Positions 1-11,989 of a stretch of 64,000 bases of DNA are shown here, piece after piece. Numbering within the stretch: the stretch's first letter is position 1; every line of letters starts with the position of its first letter. The stretch is from contig NW_026262734.1 of assembly GCF_021869535.1 (NCBI RefSeq), forward strand, positions 73,160,339 to 73,224,338, in the 5' to 3' direction. The stretch comes from Mytilus californianus. Taxonomy: Eukaryota > Mollusca > Bivalvia > Mytilida > Mytilidae. Under the pieces are notes generated by a model. The model did not search any database and was not told the origin of the DNA. It saw only the letters and a list, made by a program, of their open reading frames with translations. The position numbers and the translations under genes are program-made.

Positions 1-1190
1 TGCCGACAGTCATATAATTCGATATAGATATAAATAGCGAACACGTGCAATTGGATTTTTCTAGGTCTGTTTGATTTAATATTGTGGGTTAAAATAATAT
101 AATCATCATTTTAAACTGTATAAGAATGAGTTTTTGTGGATTGAATCAACATGGTTTATCCTTGTTTCACTTTCAATGTTGACATTCATTTCCTTTTATT
201 AGCTGAACACGCCTAGTTTGTGATTAACCCATTTCTAGCTAAGGGGTTAGGTCGAAGGACACATGAATACGGATTCAATGAGATCGAATTATTCACTTAA
301 AAGCGAATAATTTATTAGCGAGATTTCTCAGCTTATTTTGACAAAATTAAACCAAGCTGGCTGCTAAAAGCGAATTTTTATTTCACTATTTCACTTTCAT
401 TAATGATTGAACAAAAAAATATTTTTTTATGTATAAATGTAGCGAATGCCCTTTTCAGCTTTGCTGCATATTATCATCGAGTCGATTCTTTTTGTATTTT
501 CACCTGAACTTCTTTGAATTAGTTGCATACATATACGGATAAATGGCATTTTCCAGTGGTATACAGCCAGTAGAAAAATATATTTAAATTTATATTCCAG
601 TTATTTATTTGCATATCAACATTTTAACCAATTTTTCACAAAGCTCCTATAACCTGCTGTACCCGTCGTTTGCTATTTTAGGAAGGAAATTATAACATTA
701 TATGGAAACTTTGTTTGTGCATCAGTTTATTTTCATTGTAGTTACCAGAACGTGTTCTTGTGATTTTATAATTGAAAGCGTTCTTGCTAAAATGGAATAA
801 ACAGTGAAAAGATCAAGTTTTCAGTGTTTACAGTGGAGGTAATATTTTGATACTAGATTTCCCACTGCTTTCAATTATATACAAACTGATTACAAGAGCG
901 CAATTATTCATTATGTATTTTTCATAGGGTACCTTTTGTTTCCCATATTTAATTCCTTGAAGACTTCACAAACTAGAAAAAAATGGGTAGCAGTTCTTGT
1001 TACTATGAATGTCAGCGTTGTATAATCGTCAAAAAATATATGGTCATGCAGCAAAAGCCGTCTTAAATGCAGTTGAATACCCGTCTATTTTTTGGCATAT
1101 TGAAAAAGGTAGTTTTTAAAGGCTCCTACGTCCAGAACTTGGATATATTTTCTATACGTTGACAAATATGAATTTGATTTTCTGGATTTT
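1..1190. other. Unassigned AT-rich DNA
   Basis: I see no open reading frame of coding character, no repeat array and no recognised element here. The stretch is AT-rich intergenic or intronic sequence. Confidence 0.5.
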
Positions 1191-1194
1191 TTAA

Positions 1195-1640
1195 AACCTA
1201 CATGGATAAGCTTTCGATTAAAAGAAATTCCAATACTGTATCATCCAATCAGAAGCAGCACAAGATTCCAATTTGATTACCTTCGTGGGAGCAAGCAATG
1301 CAAGATTATTTATTTTATGTAATCATCGTGATATTGAGGATGAATTTCATTTTATTTAAAAATGTCCAACACATGACAATATAAGAAAATTGTATCTTAA
1401 AAGGTATTATTATACACATGCATCTGTTTTTAGTTCAGTTATTGTCAACAAAGAATGTAAAGAAATTGTCTTATTTAGGAAAATATTTAAAATACGCCAC
1501 AGATATAACATTTTCAGGACAACCCTTTGAGAATGATTTATACCTAGTCTTTGTAGTTCTGCCTCCGAGTGTATTTAAAATGTTCTGTTATGATATCTAT
1601 GTATATATTTATGATATACCTATAAGCTGTATTGCTTCTG
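1195..1640 (+). pseudogene. LINE ORF2 C-terminal relic
   Basis: Translation across frames gives fragments such as HRDIEDEFHF followed by a stop and KCPTHDNIRKLY, then LLSTKNVKKLSYLGKYLK. This is the usual end of a jockey/CR1-like LINE ORF2: the E-D/E-x-x-HF motif followed by a C-P spacer, then the short tail with STKN and LGKYL. Related text occurs at 26.7-27.2 kb in this window. The reading frame is broken by at least one stop and a frameshift. The 87-aa ATG ORF at 1418-1681 is only the in-frame tail of this relic and is not a separate gene. The LINE assignment is from family knowledge; the clade is uncertain. Confidence 0.6.
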
Positions 1641-1689
1641 GTTTGAAAAATACTATTAAACATGGGATAAAAAAAACTTGACGGTAGAA

Positions 1690-3500
1690 TGTAAACAAAT
1701 AATTGAACTGCTGTAACCTACACAAGTTAGAAGTGAATGATATTATAACATACAAAATGAAAGGGATAATCAAGTTCCGAGACGATTGTCTTTTTTGTTT
1801 CTCTATTCTTTTTTCTTAATTTTATTTAACGGCTAACCGTTGTGAACACTTTGAAGAATCCCCAAACATATATTTATTACTGACAAAATTGTGCAATTAA
1901 CGTCCAATTTTGACAAAGTAACAAACGTTTCAAGCCATTGCATAAGACTTATGTTACTTCTTATTGTGGATTTGGGTTTGTCCCATCCTTTGTTTTTAGT
2001 TACACATTCTCTCGGTGTGTTCAGGACATATTTTGACTGCTGTTGCCACTATATATCATCGTTGACTGTATTATAAGATCGGTGCTCATTGTAACATCGT
2101 CTCTTGTATAATGTAAAAGTCTAAGCCTATTACTTATGCAGATAAAAGTAATCGCAGTAACTTAATATATTTTATTAAGTTTCCCCTTTTCAAAACTTAT
2201 CTAAGTTAGTAAGGTATTTTTTTTAAAATATTGCAGTTGCTTATTAGATAAATCATAAAAATTTTGATTTATTTTAACACGTTTCGAACCAGTTGGACGG
2301 GATTTATTTCAAAATGCACCTTAACACCTTATTAAAGGAACGGTTGTACTGATAACAATCTGCCTGAATGTCTTAATGTTATTGACCTAAATACAATGTA
2401 AAGATTTAATAATCCGCAACTAATTTGCTCTGGTTCTTACATTCATAAAATTTGGACCAAATACCTAATCGTTTTAGTATGGGTTTAAACAAAAAATGGA
2501 GGATTAAATTCAATATATAGATTCATAGAGAACACACGTGTTTATCAATAAAATATGCATGCATTCAGTATAAGTAATTTATGATATAATAAGGTTTTTG
2601 TAAATCTCAATCAAATAACGATTTGATTATAAGTAACTGCTTCAATGATAGAAATTCAGTTTTCCACATAGCATCATTACGATATGAAAACAAACGAATT
2701 GCAAAATTCATCACACAATTATATTGATGTTACTAATATTCAAACATTTTCAAGGACTCTCGAGCTCTGTCCTCAGTCTAAGCGAATTTCTTTTAAAAAA
2801 CTCCTGTATTAATTTGTTTTAATTAATGGACTAACTCAATTTTATCAGATCCATAAAAGTTTTGTTTTCATTTTAGTTCATTAATATATTCAAAATAAGA
2901 AATGGAATTTATTTTCTTAGTGTTTGCAATGTTCTATGTTCAGAATTTTGGGTAAGTATGGTTCAAGGTTGTACATTGTCTTTACTTTGCAAACAGTAAA
3001 AAAAAAAGTGTACTATTCGTTTGTAAATTTGACATTCTATCATGATTATATAGATCAAAAGAACTTTCCAGAATTTTCTTGTATTTCAGTCTATTATTTT
3101 CCTTTTTGTATTCTGAACAAATATTTTCAATCTGGTAAAAAAAAAAGACAACAAAACTAGAAATACTATGAAACTACCACAGCAGATAACTGAACGCTTT
3201 TAATACATGACACTACTAATGAAACACTTCAGATGACACAACATGGTAAAGATATTGTGTCAAACTATTCCTTGTGATGAATATTCTGTTCTGTGTGACA
3301 TCGTCTACACTTAAAATATTTTAATACACAATACTAGTATCAAGAACTAGAGATTGGTAATTGATGAAAACAAATAAAGTGGGTGATCTTTGCATTACAC
3401 ACACAGAAGTTACTTGTATGCTTTGCAAATTTTAAGTGGACACTACTGGGTCTGAATAATGCATTTCATATTTAACCTTAGATAGTCAACTTAGACAACA
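1690..3500. other. Unassigned AT-rich DNA
   Basis: Short ORFs here (for example 1891-2076 and 2924-3160) have the low-complexity composition of random AT-rich DNA and no splice context. I see nothing else. Confidence 0.45.
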
Positions 3501-3529
3501 AATGTAAAGAAGCTGTACACAATGAAAGG

Positions 3530-3859
3530 GATGCGAAGCAAAGTAGCTTTATATTAAGTCAGGGATTTCGTTCATTACTTAAAACCTTTACTAAATTCTT
3601 CCATAGATACAAAGAGTTGGTTTGCAAGTTTGGCTGTATCTGTAGAAAACTTATTTCAAACGGGATAGCACATCCTAATTTTTACGGTGATGTTGTTTAC
3701 CGACTTCCGACATTTAGATACGATACGGGTAAACTTATCGGTCCTTTAAATAAACTTGTTCTAAAGAGTTACCAATTCAACGCTGTAATACGATCTTTGA
3801 ATATTGTTTTTATTGGTATAAGTATTGATTTTGTTATCACTAAATTAAAAACATACTAA
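3530..3859 (+). pseudogene. Penelope-like RT C-terminal fragment
   Basis: This is the end of the reverse transcriptase ORF of a Penelope-like retroelement. One frame reads LSQGFRSLLKTFTKFFHRYK and continues through RKLISNGIAHPNFYGDVVYR to VIRSLNIVFIGISIDFV and a stop. The order QGFR...K, SxGIxHPxFYGxxVY, VxRSLK is the same as at the end of the longer RT relic at 31.4-32.6 kb. Everything upstream (RT palm, fingers) is absent, so this is a 5'-truncated copy. It is followed by a long shared 3' tail. Family assignment rests on recalled similarity to bivalve PLE-type RTs; a related single-ORF retroelement is the alternative. Confidence 0.6.
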
Positions 3860-4615
3860 ATATTATTGTTATACACATATGTACATCCACGGTTCTACAA
3901 TCTGTCGATAACTATTTTATAGCATTGCACAAGGTCATGTTTTCCCCCGACTGTTAATGACATCTTTACACTTAATCCATTGGATGTTGGATGTGTACTG
4001 ATTGTTATTTTAGTCGTAAATACATGATTTTTCATTAGTTGTTGTTGGCTTTGAACTAGCTGTCATTAACTGCAAGTACTCTCAGATCTGCACTTTGTGT
4101 CTTTTTGGTTGGATATATTCCTGCCGCGTCCAGTCTGTGTTTTTGTTACTAGTAGTTGTTTTTCTGCTTTGTATCGATCTCATGTATTCAGCTCTTTCCA
4201 ACTGATTTTTACAGAATGTTCTTATGTTGTACTGTTATACCACTGTCCTAGGTTAGGGGAAGTGTTTGGTGCCAGCAGACATGCTTAGACCGCCACATTT
4301 TTCATGTCCCAAGTCAGGAATCTGTAGTTCAGTGGTTGTCGTTTGTTACTATATATATCATTTTGTTTTTCGTTTATTGTTTTGTACATAAATCAGGCCG
4401 TTCATTTTCTGGTTTGAATTGCATGTTTTACATTTGTCATTCGTGTCCTTTTATAGCTTACTATGCAGTATGGGTTTCGCTCATGGTTGAAGGTTGTACG
4501 GTAACCTATAGTTGTTACCTTCTACGTCATTTGGTCTCTGGTAGAGAGTTATCTCATTGGCAATTACTTAGTACTTACCACATCGTCTTATTTATATCTA
4601 CCTAGTATGTTACAT
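3860..4615 (+). repeat. Dispersed retroelement 3' tail (tail family A)
   Basis: This follows the RT fragment directly. It contains CCCAAGTCAGGAATCTGTAG, a CAGGCCGTTCATTTTCTGG block, TATGCAGTATGGGTTTCGCT and a terminal GTTATCTCATTGGCAATTAC block. The same terminal block recurs in the window at 11.2-11.5 (minus), 16.9 (minus), 20.9-21.1 (minus), 50.5 and 51.4 kb. The position after an RT fragment suggests that it is the element's 3' UTR. The three ATG ORFs inside it are not genes. Confidence 0.65.
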
Positions 4616-4619
4616 AAAT

Positions 4620-7040
4620 TGCACTTCGTACAAAAATATCGAGGTTGTGATCATTTTGAATGATAATGTTTTTTTATACCATTCATTACATAAAATATGT
4701 AAATGACATCAATGTACGAGACCTAAACATGCATCTCACGAACAGATCACTTAGGAAAAGCTAAGTATCGAATGCACTACTTTAGAAATTGAATTGCTCA
4801 TAGAAAACATACAATGTTCGAGAAGCACAATGTAGATCAAGGAGTAGTCCGAAATTGCATGATGATGGCTGCCATCACAAGCGAATGGCCATGTAGACAA
4901 TATCAAGAACTTAATATATGATTTATAGTTAAGACTTAGATAAACAGGTCGAAAAAATCGGAAAGTGTGACGAACGCCCATTAAGGTAGTATTTTAATAA
5001 AAAAAAATCAATATCAGAAAATTCACATAGTCATAAAATTCCAACAAAGAAAAGTCATGAGACTAAAGTTAAGAAAGACAGTCCAATACGTAGCCTATTT
5101 GCGTAGGTGGTAGTGAAAATAAACTATGTTGCTGCTTTTTGAACGCTTTAACTCAATTTTATGTATATATATGCTTTTGAATTATTATATATTTTTATTT
5201 TCGTTTGCTTCTTATAAGTTTTTTTAAGATTGGACATACCGATGCCACTGGGCTCTAAATCAACTATATATAAAGAACAATTAACTGTAGTTAGATGTAA
5301 ACTATATGACATGCGCGAATCATCTGTATACTAAATGTATTAAAAATTCCATTTTCGCACTTGTATGCATTAAAAAGCTGATACAAGTGAAATATTTTGT
5401 TCATTATTAAACTATTTCTCGCCCACAAATGACATTTTATAAAATATCATATATTACAATATGGAGATCAATAATGTTTGCCCTCGGCCATGAATTTAAT
5501 TAGAAGCAAATAAACCCATATCAATTCCGGACATGATTAAAGTTTAAAATTTCTTACTTGACAATATTTTTGTTCGTTATAGTAAGATTGTGTTGTCAAA
5601 ATATAGCAAATCTTAAATATACTATACGTCATAACTATACATGGAAAGACTCAAGAAAGGTAAAATTATAATAAGTCATATTTTTAACATTTTATCTAAA
5701 ATAGATACATTGAGAAGATGTAACATATTGTTGATAATCCCGCTTTTATTAAACATGCTAAATGTATTTATCCCAAAGAACTTCCGTTTATATAACGCTA
5801 GCAGTAACAGTCGGTAATGTCCATTGATATCTAGATATAAAATGAAAAAAAAATAAAACTAAAACATACGAAGGACACGATTTCAACTTCACAGTGACAA
5901 ACTTTCCTTTTATTTGAATAATTTTGACAGTCGTTATCAGCATCTTATCTTATAATGTGTTTGTCGTTAAACAAAATATTAATTGAAATTTATAAATGAA
6001 ATACTGCCGATTTGAACTCTTATGAGACTTCATGAAACCTGTTAGTTTTGTTTCTGATTTTTTTACTCGAGCTGAAGTATTCAACCTACAGCTGTGGCTA
6101 CCTTGATGGCGAGCACATTCTTTTTAAATAAAGTACCGTCATTTATTTCCTTGTTTAAGTTTGGTGTCATCAATACTGTTGGTAGCTGCTCTTTGTAAGT
6201 TTTTCCATTACGAGATATGGGGTTTAGACACGAAAAAAAAGAGGTTTGTGTGCACGTAGTTAAACGGATTTAATCCCACCACATGTCGTGCCTGCGTCAA
6301 GTCCTACGGCATTCGTTGTTGTGTGTTTGTATACATGTTTTGTTTTGTACTGCTTAGTCCATTACGGTTTTCTTTGTGCAATAAAGTTATGTAAACGTGT
6401 TGTTTGTAGGTCAATTTTTCTCGGAAGAGTCCTGTGATGGTGGTTGGCGTGGTCTATTGTACTGTCCAATATTTTTGGTTATTACTATTATCTTTTTTAT
6501 GTGTTATTGATGATACTGATTACACAAGAACTTATAACTTATTATTATAGATTAGTATGTTACCTGTTTCTTACTTTCTTGAGGGAAAAAATAAGCTAAT
6601 ATAAGAAATAATATTTATTATAAAACAATAACAATATATATATGTGAACATAAAACTGGTAACAATTATATTTGTACCTTGAAAGTTTGCGTGTTAACTT
6701 AAAAGAAATCAGGTTGCTTTTTTCTTCTTCTACTTAATTGAAATTTGCCATTTGTCCAAGTGGTGGGCGAAAAACAATGTCTTTATTATAAAGGGACTAA
6801 TATTACTCAAAACAACATAACTTATGTACATTTTAACAAATAAATAACGCAACGATATTAACAACTAGTAACAAAACATGGAAGAATTGTACAATTTCAT
6901 ATGCACAAAGTCTTAATGAAAATAAGTGGTCGTGTTTTAGAATTGTACGAGGTAGATGTTACCTCTTGTTCAAATTAATTACGTAGATTAAAAAAAAATT
7001 CCAATACTGGAAATATCATATTTACTTTAATCAGAAAAAA
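4620..7040. other. Unassigned DNA with one weak repeat trace
   Basis: There is no coding signal. Around 6080-6450 the order of a GTTTAA block, a CCACCACATGTCGTGCCTG block and a CAAGTCCTACGGCATTCGTT block resembles, at low identity, the PLE 3' tail found at 26.8 and 33.0 kb. It may be an old copy. Confidence 0.35.
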
Positions 7041-7046
7041 TGCGCT

Positions 7047-7052
7047 TTTATT
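7047..7052 (-). terminator. Polyadenylation signal AATAAA
   Basis: AATAAA on the minus strand lies 77 bases past the stop codon of the putative terminal exon at 7129-7317. Spacing and strand fit a 3' end for that gene. A hexamer alone is weak evidence in AT-rich DNA. Confidence 0.35.
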
Positions 7053-7128
7053 AATAAGGAAACAATTATACATTAAACAAGTAGTATTATCCACGAATGG
7101 ACTTTGTCAATAAAACAAGCTTAAACCT

Positions 7129-7317
7129 TCATCTGGTGAATGGAATGTTCATGATAAGTGCGGAGATGGCATCCAAAGCACTTTCCATCCCATCTGATAA
7201 ATTTCTTAAAATAACCACATAACGATTAGCCACCCTATCATCTCTCCGACTATATAAGTATACTCTTTCCAAATTATCCTTATCCGCCACTTTCTGAACC
7301 TTATTTTTGGCAAGATT
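7129..7317 (-). CDS. Putative terminal exon, unknown protein
   Basis: This is a 62-codon stretch ending in a stop. It starts immediately after a strong splice acceptor on the minus strand (a T-rich tract ending CTTCACTGCAG). The peptide begins NLAKNKVQKVADKDNLERVY, continues through RRDDRVANRYVVIL and ends with a hydrophobic helix-like segment (MESALDAISALIMNIPFTR). Charged and hydrophobic residues are balanced as in real protein, unlike neighbouring random ORFs. Phase at the acceptor would be 0. An in-frame ATG nine codons upstream (7342-7344) also exists, so a small single-exon ORF of 71 aa is the alternative. I do not recognise the family and saw no preceding exon. Confidence 0.4.
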   Translation of the reverse strand, partial: NLAKNKVQKVADKDNLERVYLYSRRDDRVANRYVVILRNLSDGMESALDAISALIMNIPFTR

Positions 7318-7344
7318 CTGCAGTGAAGCAAAAACACGTATCAT

Positions 7345-8616
7345 TGATTTGTTTCGACATGAAACAACTCATAAATTGTGTAAATGTGACAAACATTCAA
7401 AGGACCCATAAGTGTATACAGTTAGTGTTTCATTAATACATACGATTAATTCTAAACAATATAGTGAATTGAAATGGAAATATTGACAAAAAGACACGTT
7501 TCGTAATAAGATAGATTGTATCGAAGAACAAGGCGTGACTACTGTATTTAACAAATATTTGGCAATTTTTCAAAATATCATATTGAGGACACCTTCTGTT
7601 AAAATTTTAAACAAAGTTAATTTATTGCCTTTATATTTGCAAAACATGTATCTATCTATCGTATTTTATCAAACAATACGTGGAATTTGAAACGTTTTAT
7701 CTGATTTTGTTAAAAACTGAATCCGTAAGGACATTTAAAATGTATTTCCCGAATGTTATGCTTTATAGGTTCTTTACAACTAAAACACCTGTCACAAAAA
7801 AGTTCAATTTCTAATTTACAGAAAAAAACAAAATGAATAAACTCTTCACTTCATTAAAAGTTCAAATAAATATAAATATTTTGAAAATTGGATGTTGTAA
7901 ATGTAATGCAGCAACTTCAGAAATAGCGTCTTTTCTTTCAGGTGTTATGAAATACTTGTAATATTTTACGCACTGGTGACCAAAATTAACTTATGTAAAT
8001 GTGATGGATAAAAATAGCAGCAAACCTACACATGTATTAGGTATCATTATTTCTTAATGTTAAGCGCTCCTTTACTTATAAACGATTAAATTCATAATGA
8101 AAAAAAATGATTCAAAATTTTCCTTGAACTATTTTCTTTAAACGATCCTTAAATAGTTGCTAAAACAAGTGTCACTACATGTTTTATACAAGTTTATAAT
8201 AAATATTGTTTGGTATGTGAACATTATAGGTAAATTTGTTTACATTTCTGATGCAGTGCAACCGACTAAATATATTTAAATCAAAGGAATGCACTTCACA
8301 TGTCAAATATTGATATATCTTTCAAAATAAAACCATATACCGAAAGAAAAGTAGAATTGTTTACATTAAGCTATAAATACATACATAAATATAATTATGA
8401 TCGTTACATTCTGTCACGATTTCGTTAAAATGCATGCGAAATTAATATCACAAATGTTCCTGAATATTCCACACTGCCATTGTGTGCATGATTTTGATTC
8501 TATGCTCATTCTGGGCTCAAAGCCCTCTCTGATATGTCTTAGCACTTTAAGGTTAGGATGGCCCTAGCATGATATTATGTTATATAATATACTATCATAT
8601 AAATATCGATATAAAA
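7345..8616. other. Unassigned AT-rich DNA / 3' flank of the PTB gene
   Basis: This is the downstream flank of the PTB-domain gene and presumably includes its 3' UTR. I could not fix a convincing AATAAA close to its stop codon. There is no other feature. Confidence 0.4.
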
Positions 8617-10080
8617 TCATTTGTAGTTATACATGGAATGTACACGTCGAACTTCGTTGACTTGGGATCGAGGCGAATACATGTTTTGTGAATTGTTCGT
8701 AGATAGAGTTCGCTTCTTGTTAACAACTGCATACACTTGTTCATTTTTCAGTACATGTGATGACATAGATTTATTCAGATTTTCACTAAAAGCATTCCTC
8801 TGAAATCGCTGATCTGGCATTGAAGCATTCAAGTTGGTGTTTCTCCAATTCATGCCCCCTTTACGCATTTGTACGGGTTCCTCATTATCATAATCTGGTG
8901 GAAGATCATCCAGTCGTTCTGATGTTCTTTCTCCCTTATATATCACGGCGCTTCCGTCGTTAGAAGACGCAGATCCTATACTTCGGTAGCTGTAATTTGA
9001 ATGGAACGATAGATTACGGGTAAGAATCCTATGCTCGTGAGCGCTTCTTGGGGTTCCAGGACCCCTAGCAGATTGAGGAGGGTAAACATCTCTGTAACTG
9101 TCACGGGCACTAAGCGGTGGTGAAGAGATCGGACTGTCAAGTTCATTATGTAATTTGTCTCGGTCTTCCGACATTTTATCTTCAGAATCCTCAGAAGGCG
9201 TCGATACATCTATACCGCTTTCATCTGAACCATTTCTTGAACGTTGTTGTTGCACATTCACACCAACTATTGTTTCGTTTAAACATTTACGTTTGTCGAC
9301 GCGATCCAAGTTCCCTTTAGCACGACTTATTGTATCATAGTCTTTTGGGGGAAGGAGAATTGGCACTCCTTCTTTTTTCGAAACATTAAGCCTCTGTCTT
9401 AGCTCGTCTGTTACATTGTCGTATGCCATTACTTCCTTTAGACTTTGTAAATCTGGTTCAATATCATCCATGTCTGGAAAAGAATTCTCGCTGTACGTAC
9501 TGGCACCGGAGTCGGCTGCAGAATCTGTTCTTGGGTCGCTATATCCATCTGATTCTATTAACCTAGGATCATGAATATGGCCTTTGCTGGCAAGAGACCT
9601 CTCAATTTCTTTTGTCCTTTCCGTGTGTACTGAGATGATGTTATTTAACAACTTCACATACTGAGCTGCGGTTTCGGCTGTATCAAACCTATATACGTGC
9701 ACGTGAACGTATTTATTTGTTCTTGGAACATAACCTAAGTATATACATGCCACTATATCATCAGGTCGCCCCGTGTCTGGGTTTGTAGCTTGTGCTATGT
9801 AAGTAACATCACGAGTCGGGATAATGGGATAGTTCACGGTTTTTATTTTACGTTTCTTTTTTTCTTCAATGTCTTGAGAAATTTTAATTTCTTGATTGCT
9901 CACCTGCAATGTAAATTTAGGAGGATTGTGCCAATTCACCTGTTTCCGACGAAGATTTTCTACTACTGGGTCCGTATACTTCCTACCACGAAGTCCTTTA
10001 GTTTCGATCCACCCCAAAAATTCCACATAAAATTTCTGTGAATCCTTATTTTTATCCTTCTTTCCAAAAAATCGTGACAT
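8617..10080 (-). CDS. PTB/PID-domain adaptor-like protein, intronless
   Basis: This is a 487-aa uninterrupted ORF with an ATG at 10078-10080 and a TGA at 8617-8619. Residues about 15-152 look like a phosphotyrosine-binding (PTB/PID) fold. FYVEFLGWIETKG is the first strand, followed by KFTLQVSNQEIKI, IIPTRDVTYIAQATNPDTG, DDIVACIYLGYVP and VHVHVYRFDTAETAAQYVKL, which leads into the closing helix. The rest (about 160-487) is predicted disordered and rich in Ser, Asp, Arg and Pro. It carries two acidic Ser clusters (DSGASTYS at 190-197 and DESGIDVSTPSEDSEDK at 286-302), a PPxY motif (PPDY, 394-397) and Tyr-containing segments near the C terminus (MYNYK). PTB adaptors of the Dab/FAM43 type have the same layout of N-terminal PTB and long tail and act at the inner membrane face in receptor trafficking; that role is inferred here. 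The lack of introns suggests either an ancestral single-exon gene or an old retrocopy that kept its frame. No orthologue can be named with confidence. Confidence 0.85.
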   Translation of the reverse strand: MSRFFGKKDKNKDSQKFYVEFLGWIETKGLRGRKYTDPVVENLRRKQVNWHNPPKFTLQVSNQEIKISQDIEEKKKRKIKTVNYPIIPTRDVTYIAQATNPDTGRPDDIVACIYLGYVPRTNKYVHVHVYRFDTAETAAQYVKLLNNIISVHTERTKEIERSLASKGHIHDPRLIESDGYSDPRTDSAADSGASTYSENSFPDMDDIEPDLQSLKEVMAYDNVTDELRQRLNVSKKEGVPILLPPKDYDTISRAKGNLDRVDKRKCLNETIVGVNVQQQRSRNGSDESGIDVSTPSEDSEDKMSEDRDKLHNELDSPISSPPLSARDSYRDVYPPQSARGPGTPRSAHEHRILTRNLSFHSNYSYRSIGSASSNDGSAVIYKGERTSERLDDLPPDYDNEEPVQMRKGGMNWRNTNLNASMPDQRFQRNAFSENLNKSMSSHVLKNEQVYAVVNKKRTLSTNNSQNMYSPRSQVNEVRRVHSMYNYK

Positions 10081-11209
10081 GTTCTTTTAAACTGTGTTGA
10101 TTCAGTTTTTTTTAATAAACTACAAATAGTAAGTCATTCACAAGTCCTGTATATCTTGTTTTTCTCACAACAGTTTGTACCATCCAAGTCCTATAAAAGA
10201 CAATACGAAAAATTATTTCGCCTTCACCTGTCGCGATAAATGTCACATGTATTTGAGAAATATTTGACAAGTTAAAGATTTTACATATCGTTCACGGAAG
10301 GCGTGTAATAGATATTTAAACCGGCTGTCAATATTATGTATGAGACTGTTTTTAAATGGTTCGGTTGGTCGATTTTGTCCTGATCCTTTCTAATTCTATC
10401 GCATACCAGGAGCTTATCATACAAATGGATAGGTCGACCTTAAATTTTTATTCAGAAAATATGAATAGGATCGGTATTTGGCAATGAAAGACGTTTCCAT
10501 TTTAAAAAGATATGACGCGTGAAATTAGATATTTGTCATGCAGAATAAATATGGCACTCCATAAAACAGTAGTTTAAAATGTCAATCATAATTTATTGAC
10601 AAAAAGGTGAATAATAAGTTCTAAATCGCAAAAACCAGAGGCTAAACGGAGCCTGGATCGTTCACCTGGCAATACTATGCAATATTTATAAACTTTGTTT
10701 CACTTTTCCGTGATCAATTATTTTTTCCAGAAAGAATTATTTGCTACTTAAAAAATTGCTGCCTTCCGTGTGATTGAAAAGAAATAAAGTCTTCCATTTT
10801 ATTCAGTGCCAGGATCACATAAAAATTCGGTCGACAAATTATTTACAAACTCTTCCCAACTAGGCAGGTTAATGTGCTATGAACAAAATGCATTGATATA
10901 AAATAGTGAATGTTTAATTGAGGAATTAATTTCAAATTCAAGAGTCAAGTTATGATTGAAATATGAATATGCGTAAATCAAGTGTTTTTTAAAATCTATT
11001 TTCATTTGTATTTCAGATGCAGGATGGCCTGTAATAGAAAATATATAAAAATGCAATCGTTCTTGTTATGTTATTTTGTTTTTGTGTTAGTTTTTTTTTT
11101 ACTTTGTTTAAACTTCCCCCTTTTTGTGAAACGGTGAGGACATCTTTAGGAATATCTAGAGATGATGAGCCAATCAACAACAGGAATAAAAAATGTGGTG
11201 GTTATCTGT
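10081..11209. other. 5' flank of the PTB gene; nothing else assigned
   Basis: The bases upstream of the ATG must hold the 5' UTR and promoter of the minus-strand PTB gene, but I see no convincing TATA box in the correct orientation. No other ORF or repeat was recognised. Confidence 0.35.
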
Positions 11210-11520
11210 TGTATAAATAAATAAGGAGATGTGGTAAGATTGCCAATTAGACGACTATCCACCAGAGTTCAAATGACGAAGATAAAAGCAATTTTATGTC
11301 ACCATACGGCCTTCAGCAATGAGAAAAACCCATACCGTATAGTCAGCTACAAAAGTCCCCGACATGAAAAATGTGAGACAATTCAAACGAGAAAACTAAC
11401 GGCCTAATTTATAATACAATTTACAAAAAAAAAATATGACAGACATGAACCAAAGGCAACCACTGAATTACAGGCTCCTGACTTGGGAAAGGCAGATAAA
11501 GATTGAGGCTGAGTTTAACA
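11210..11520 (-). repeat. Retroelement 3' tail, tail family A (reverse copy)
   Basis: The minus strand carries the same order of blocks as 3860-4615: CAGGAGCCTGTAATTCAGTG, a block with AGGCCGTTAG, TATACGGTATGGGTTTTTCT and a final block with GATAGTCGTCTAATTGGCAA and CACATCTCCTTATT. No coding part is attached, so this is a 5'-truncated copy. Confidence 0.6.
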
Positions 11521-11989
11521 TTTTTGGTGTTACAGCTAGCACAACATAAGAACAAACTGTACAAATCAGTTGCAAATGGCTTAAGCACAAATAAACCAAC
11601 TAACATAAAAACAATAGACACAAAGCAGGCAATCAGAAGTTCTCCCATACGTTATGTCAAGATACCTTCACACTTTTTTATAAGGAAGTCGATTGAACTA
11701 CGAAGGACGATTTTTTTCGGATGAGCGTATTCATTTTCAGATTCCGTACGGCTAAATATATAGTTCGACAGAATAATTATTTTCATACAGACTTGGGCAA
11801 AGTTATGTTCATATATTACCAAGCCAAAATATTCATTATTTTCCAAAATCCTCCTGCCCCCTTTTTACCCCATATCAAATAGATATCCCCTAATACAAAA
11901 TACATTCTAAAGAACAATCCTACATGGTTTGTTTTCATTTGCCTTTATCTGTAACACATTCTTAAATGGAAACCAAAACGCAGCTTATC

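Noticed and set aside
8976..10041. Four ORFs (one minus, three plus) overlapping the PTB gene
   Set aside because: They are shadows of the 487-aa frame in other frames.
10191..10200. TATAAAAG as promoter of the PTB gene
   Set aside because: It reads TATAAAAG on the plus strand, whereas the gene is on the minus strand.
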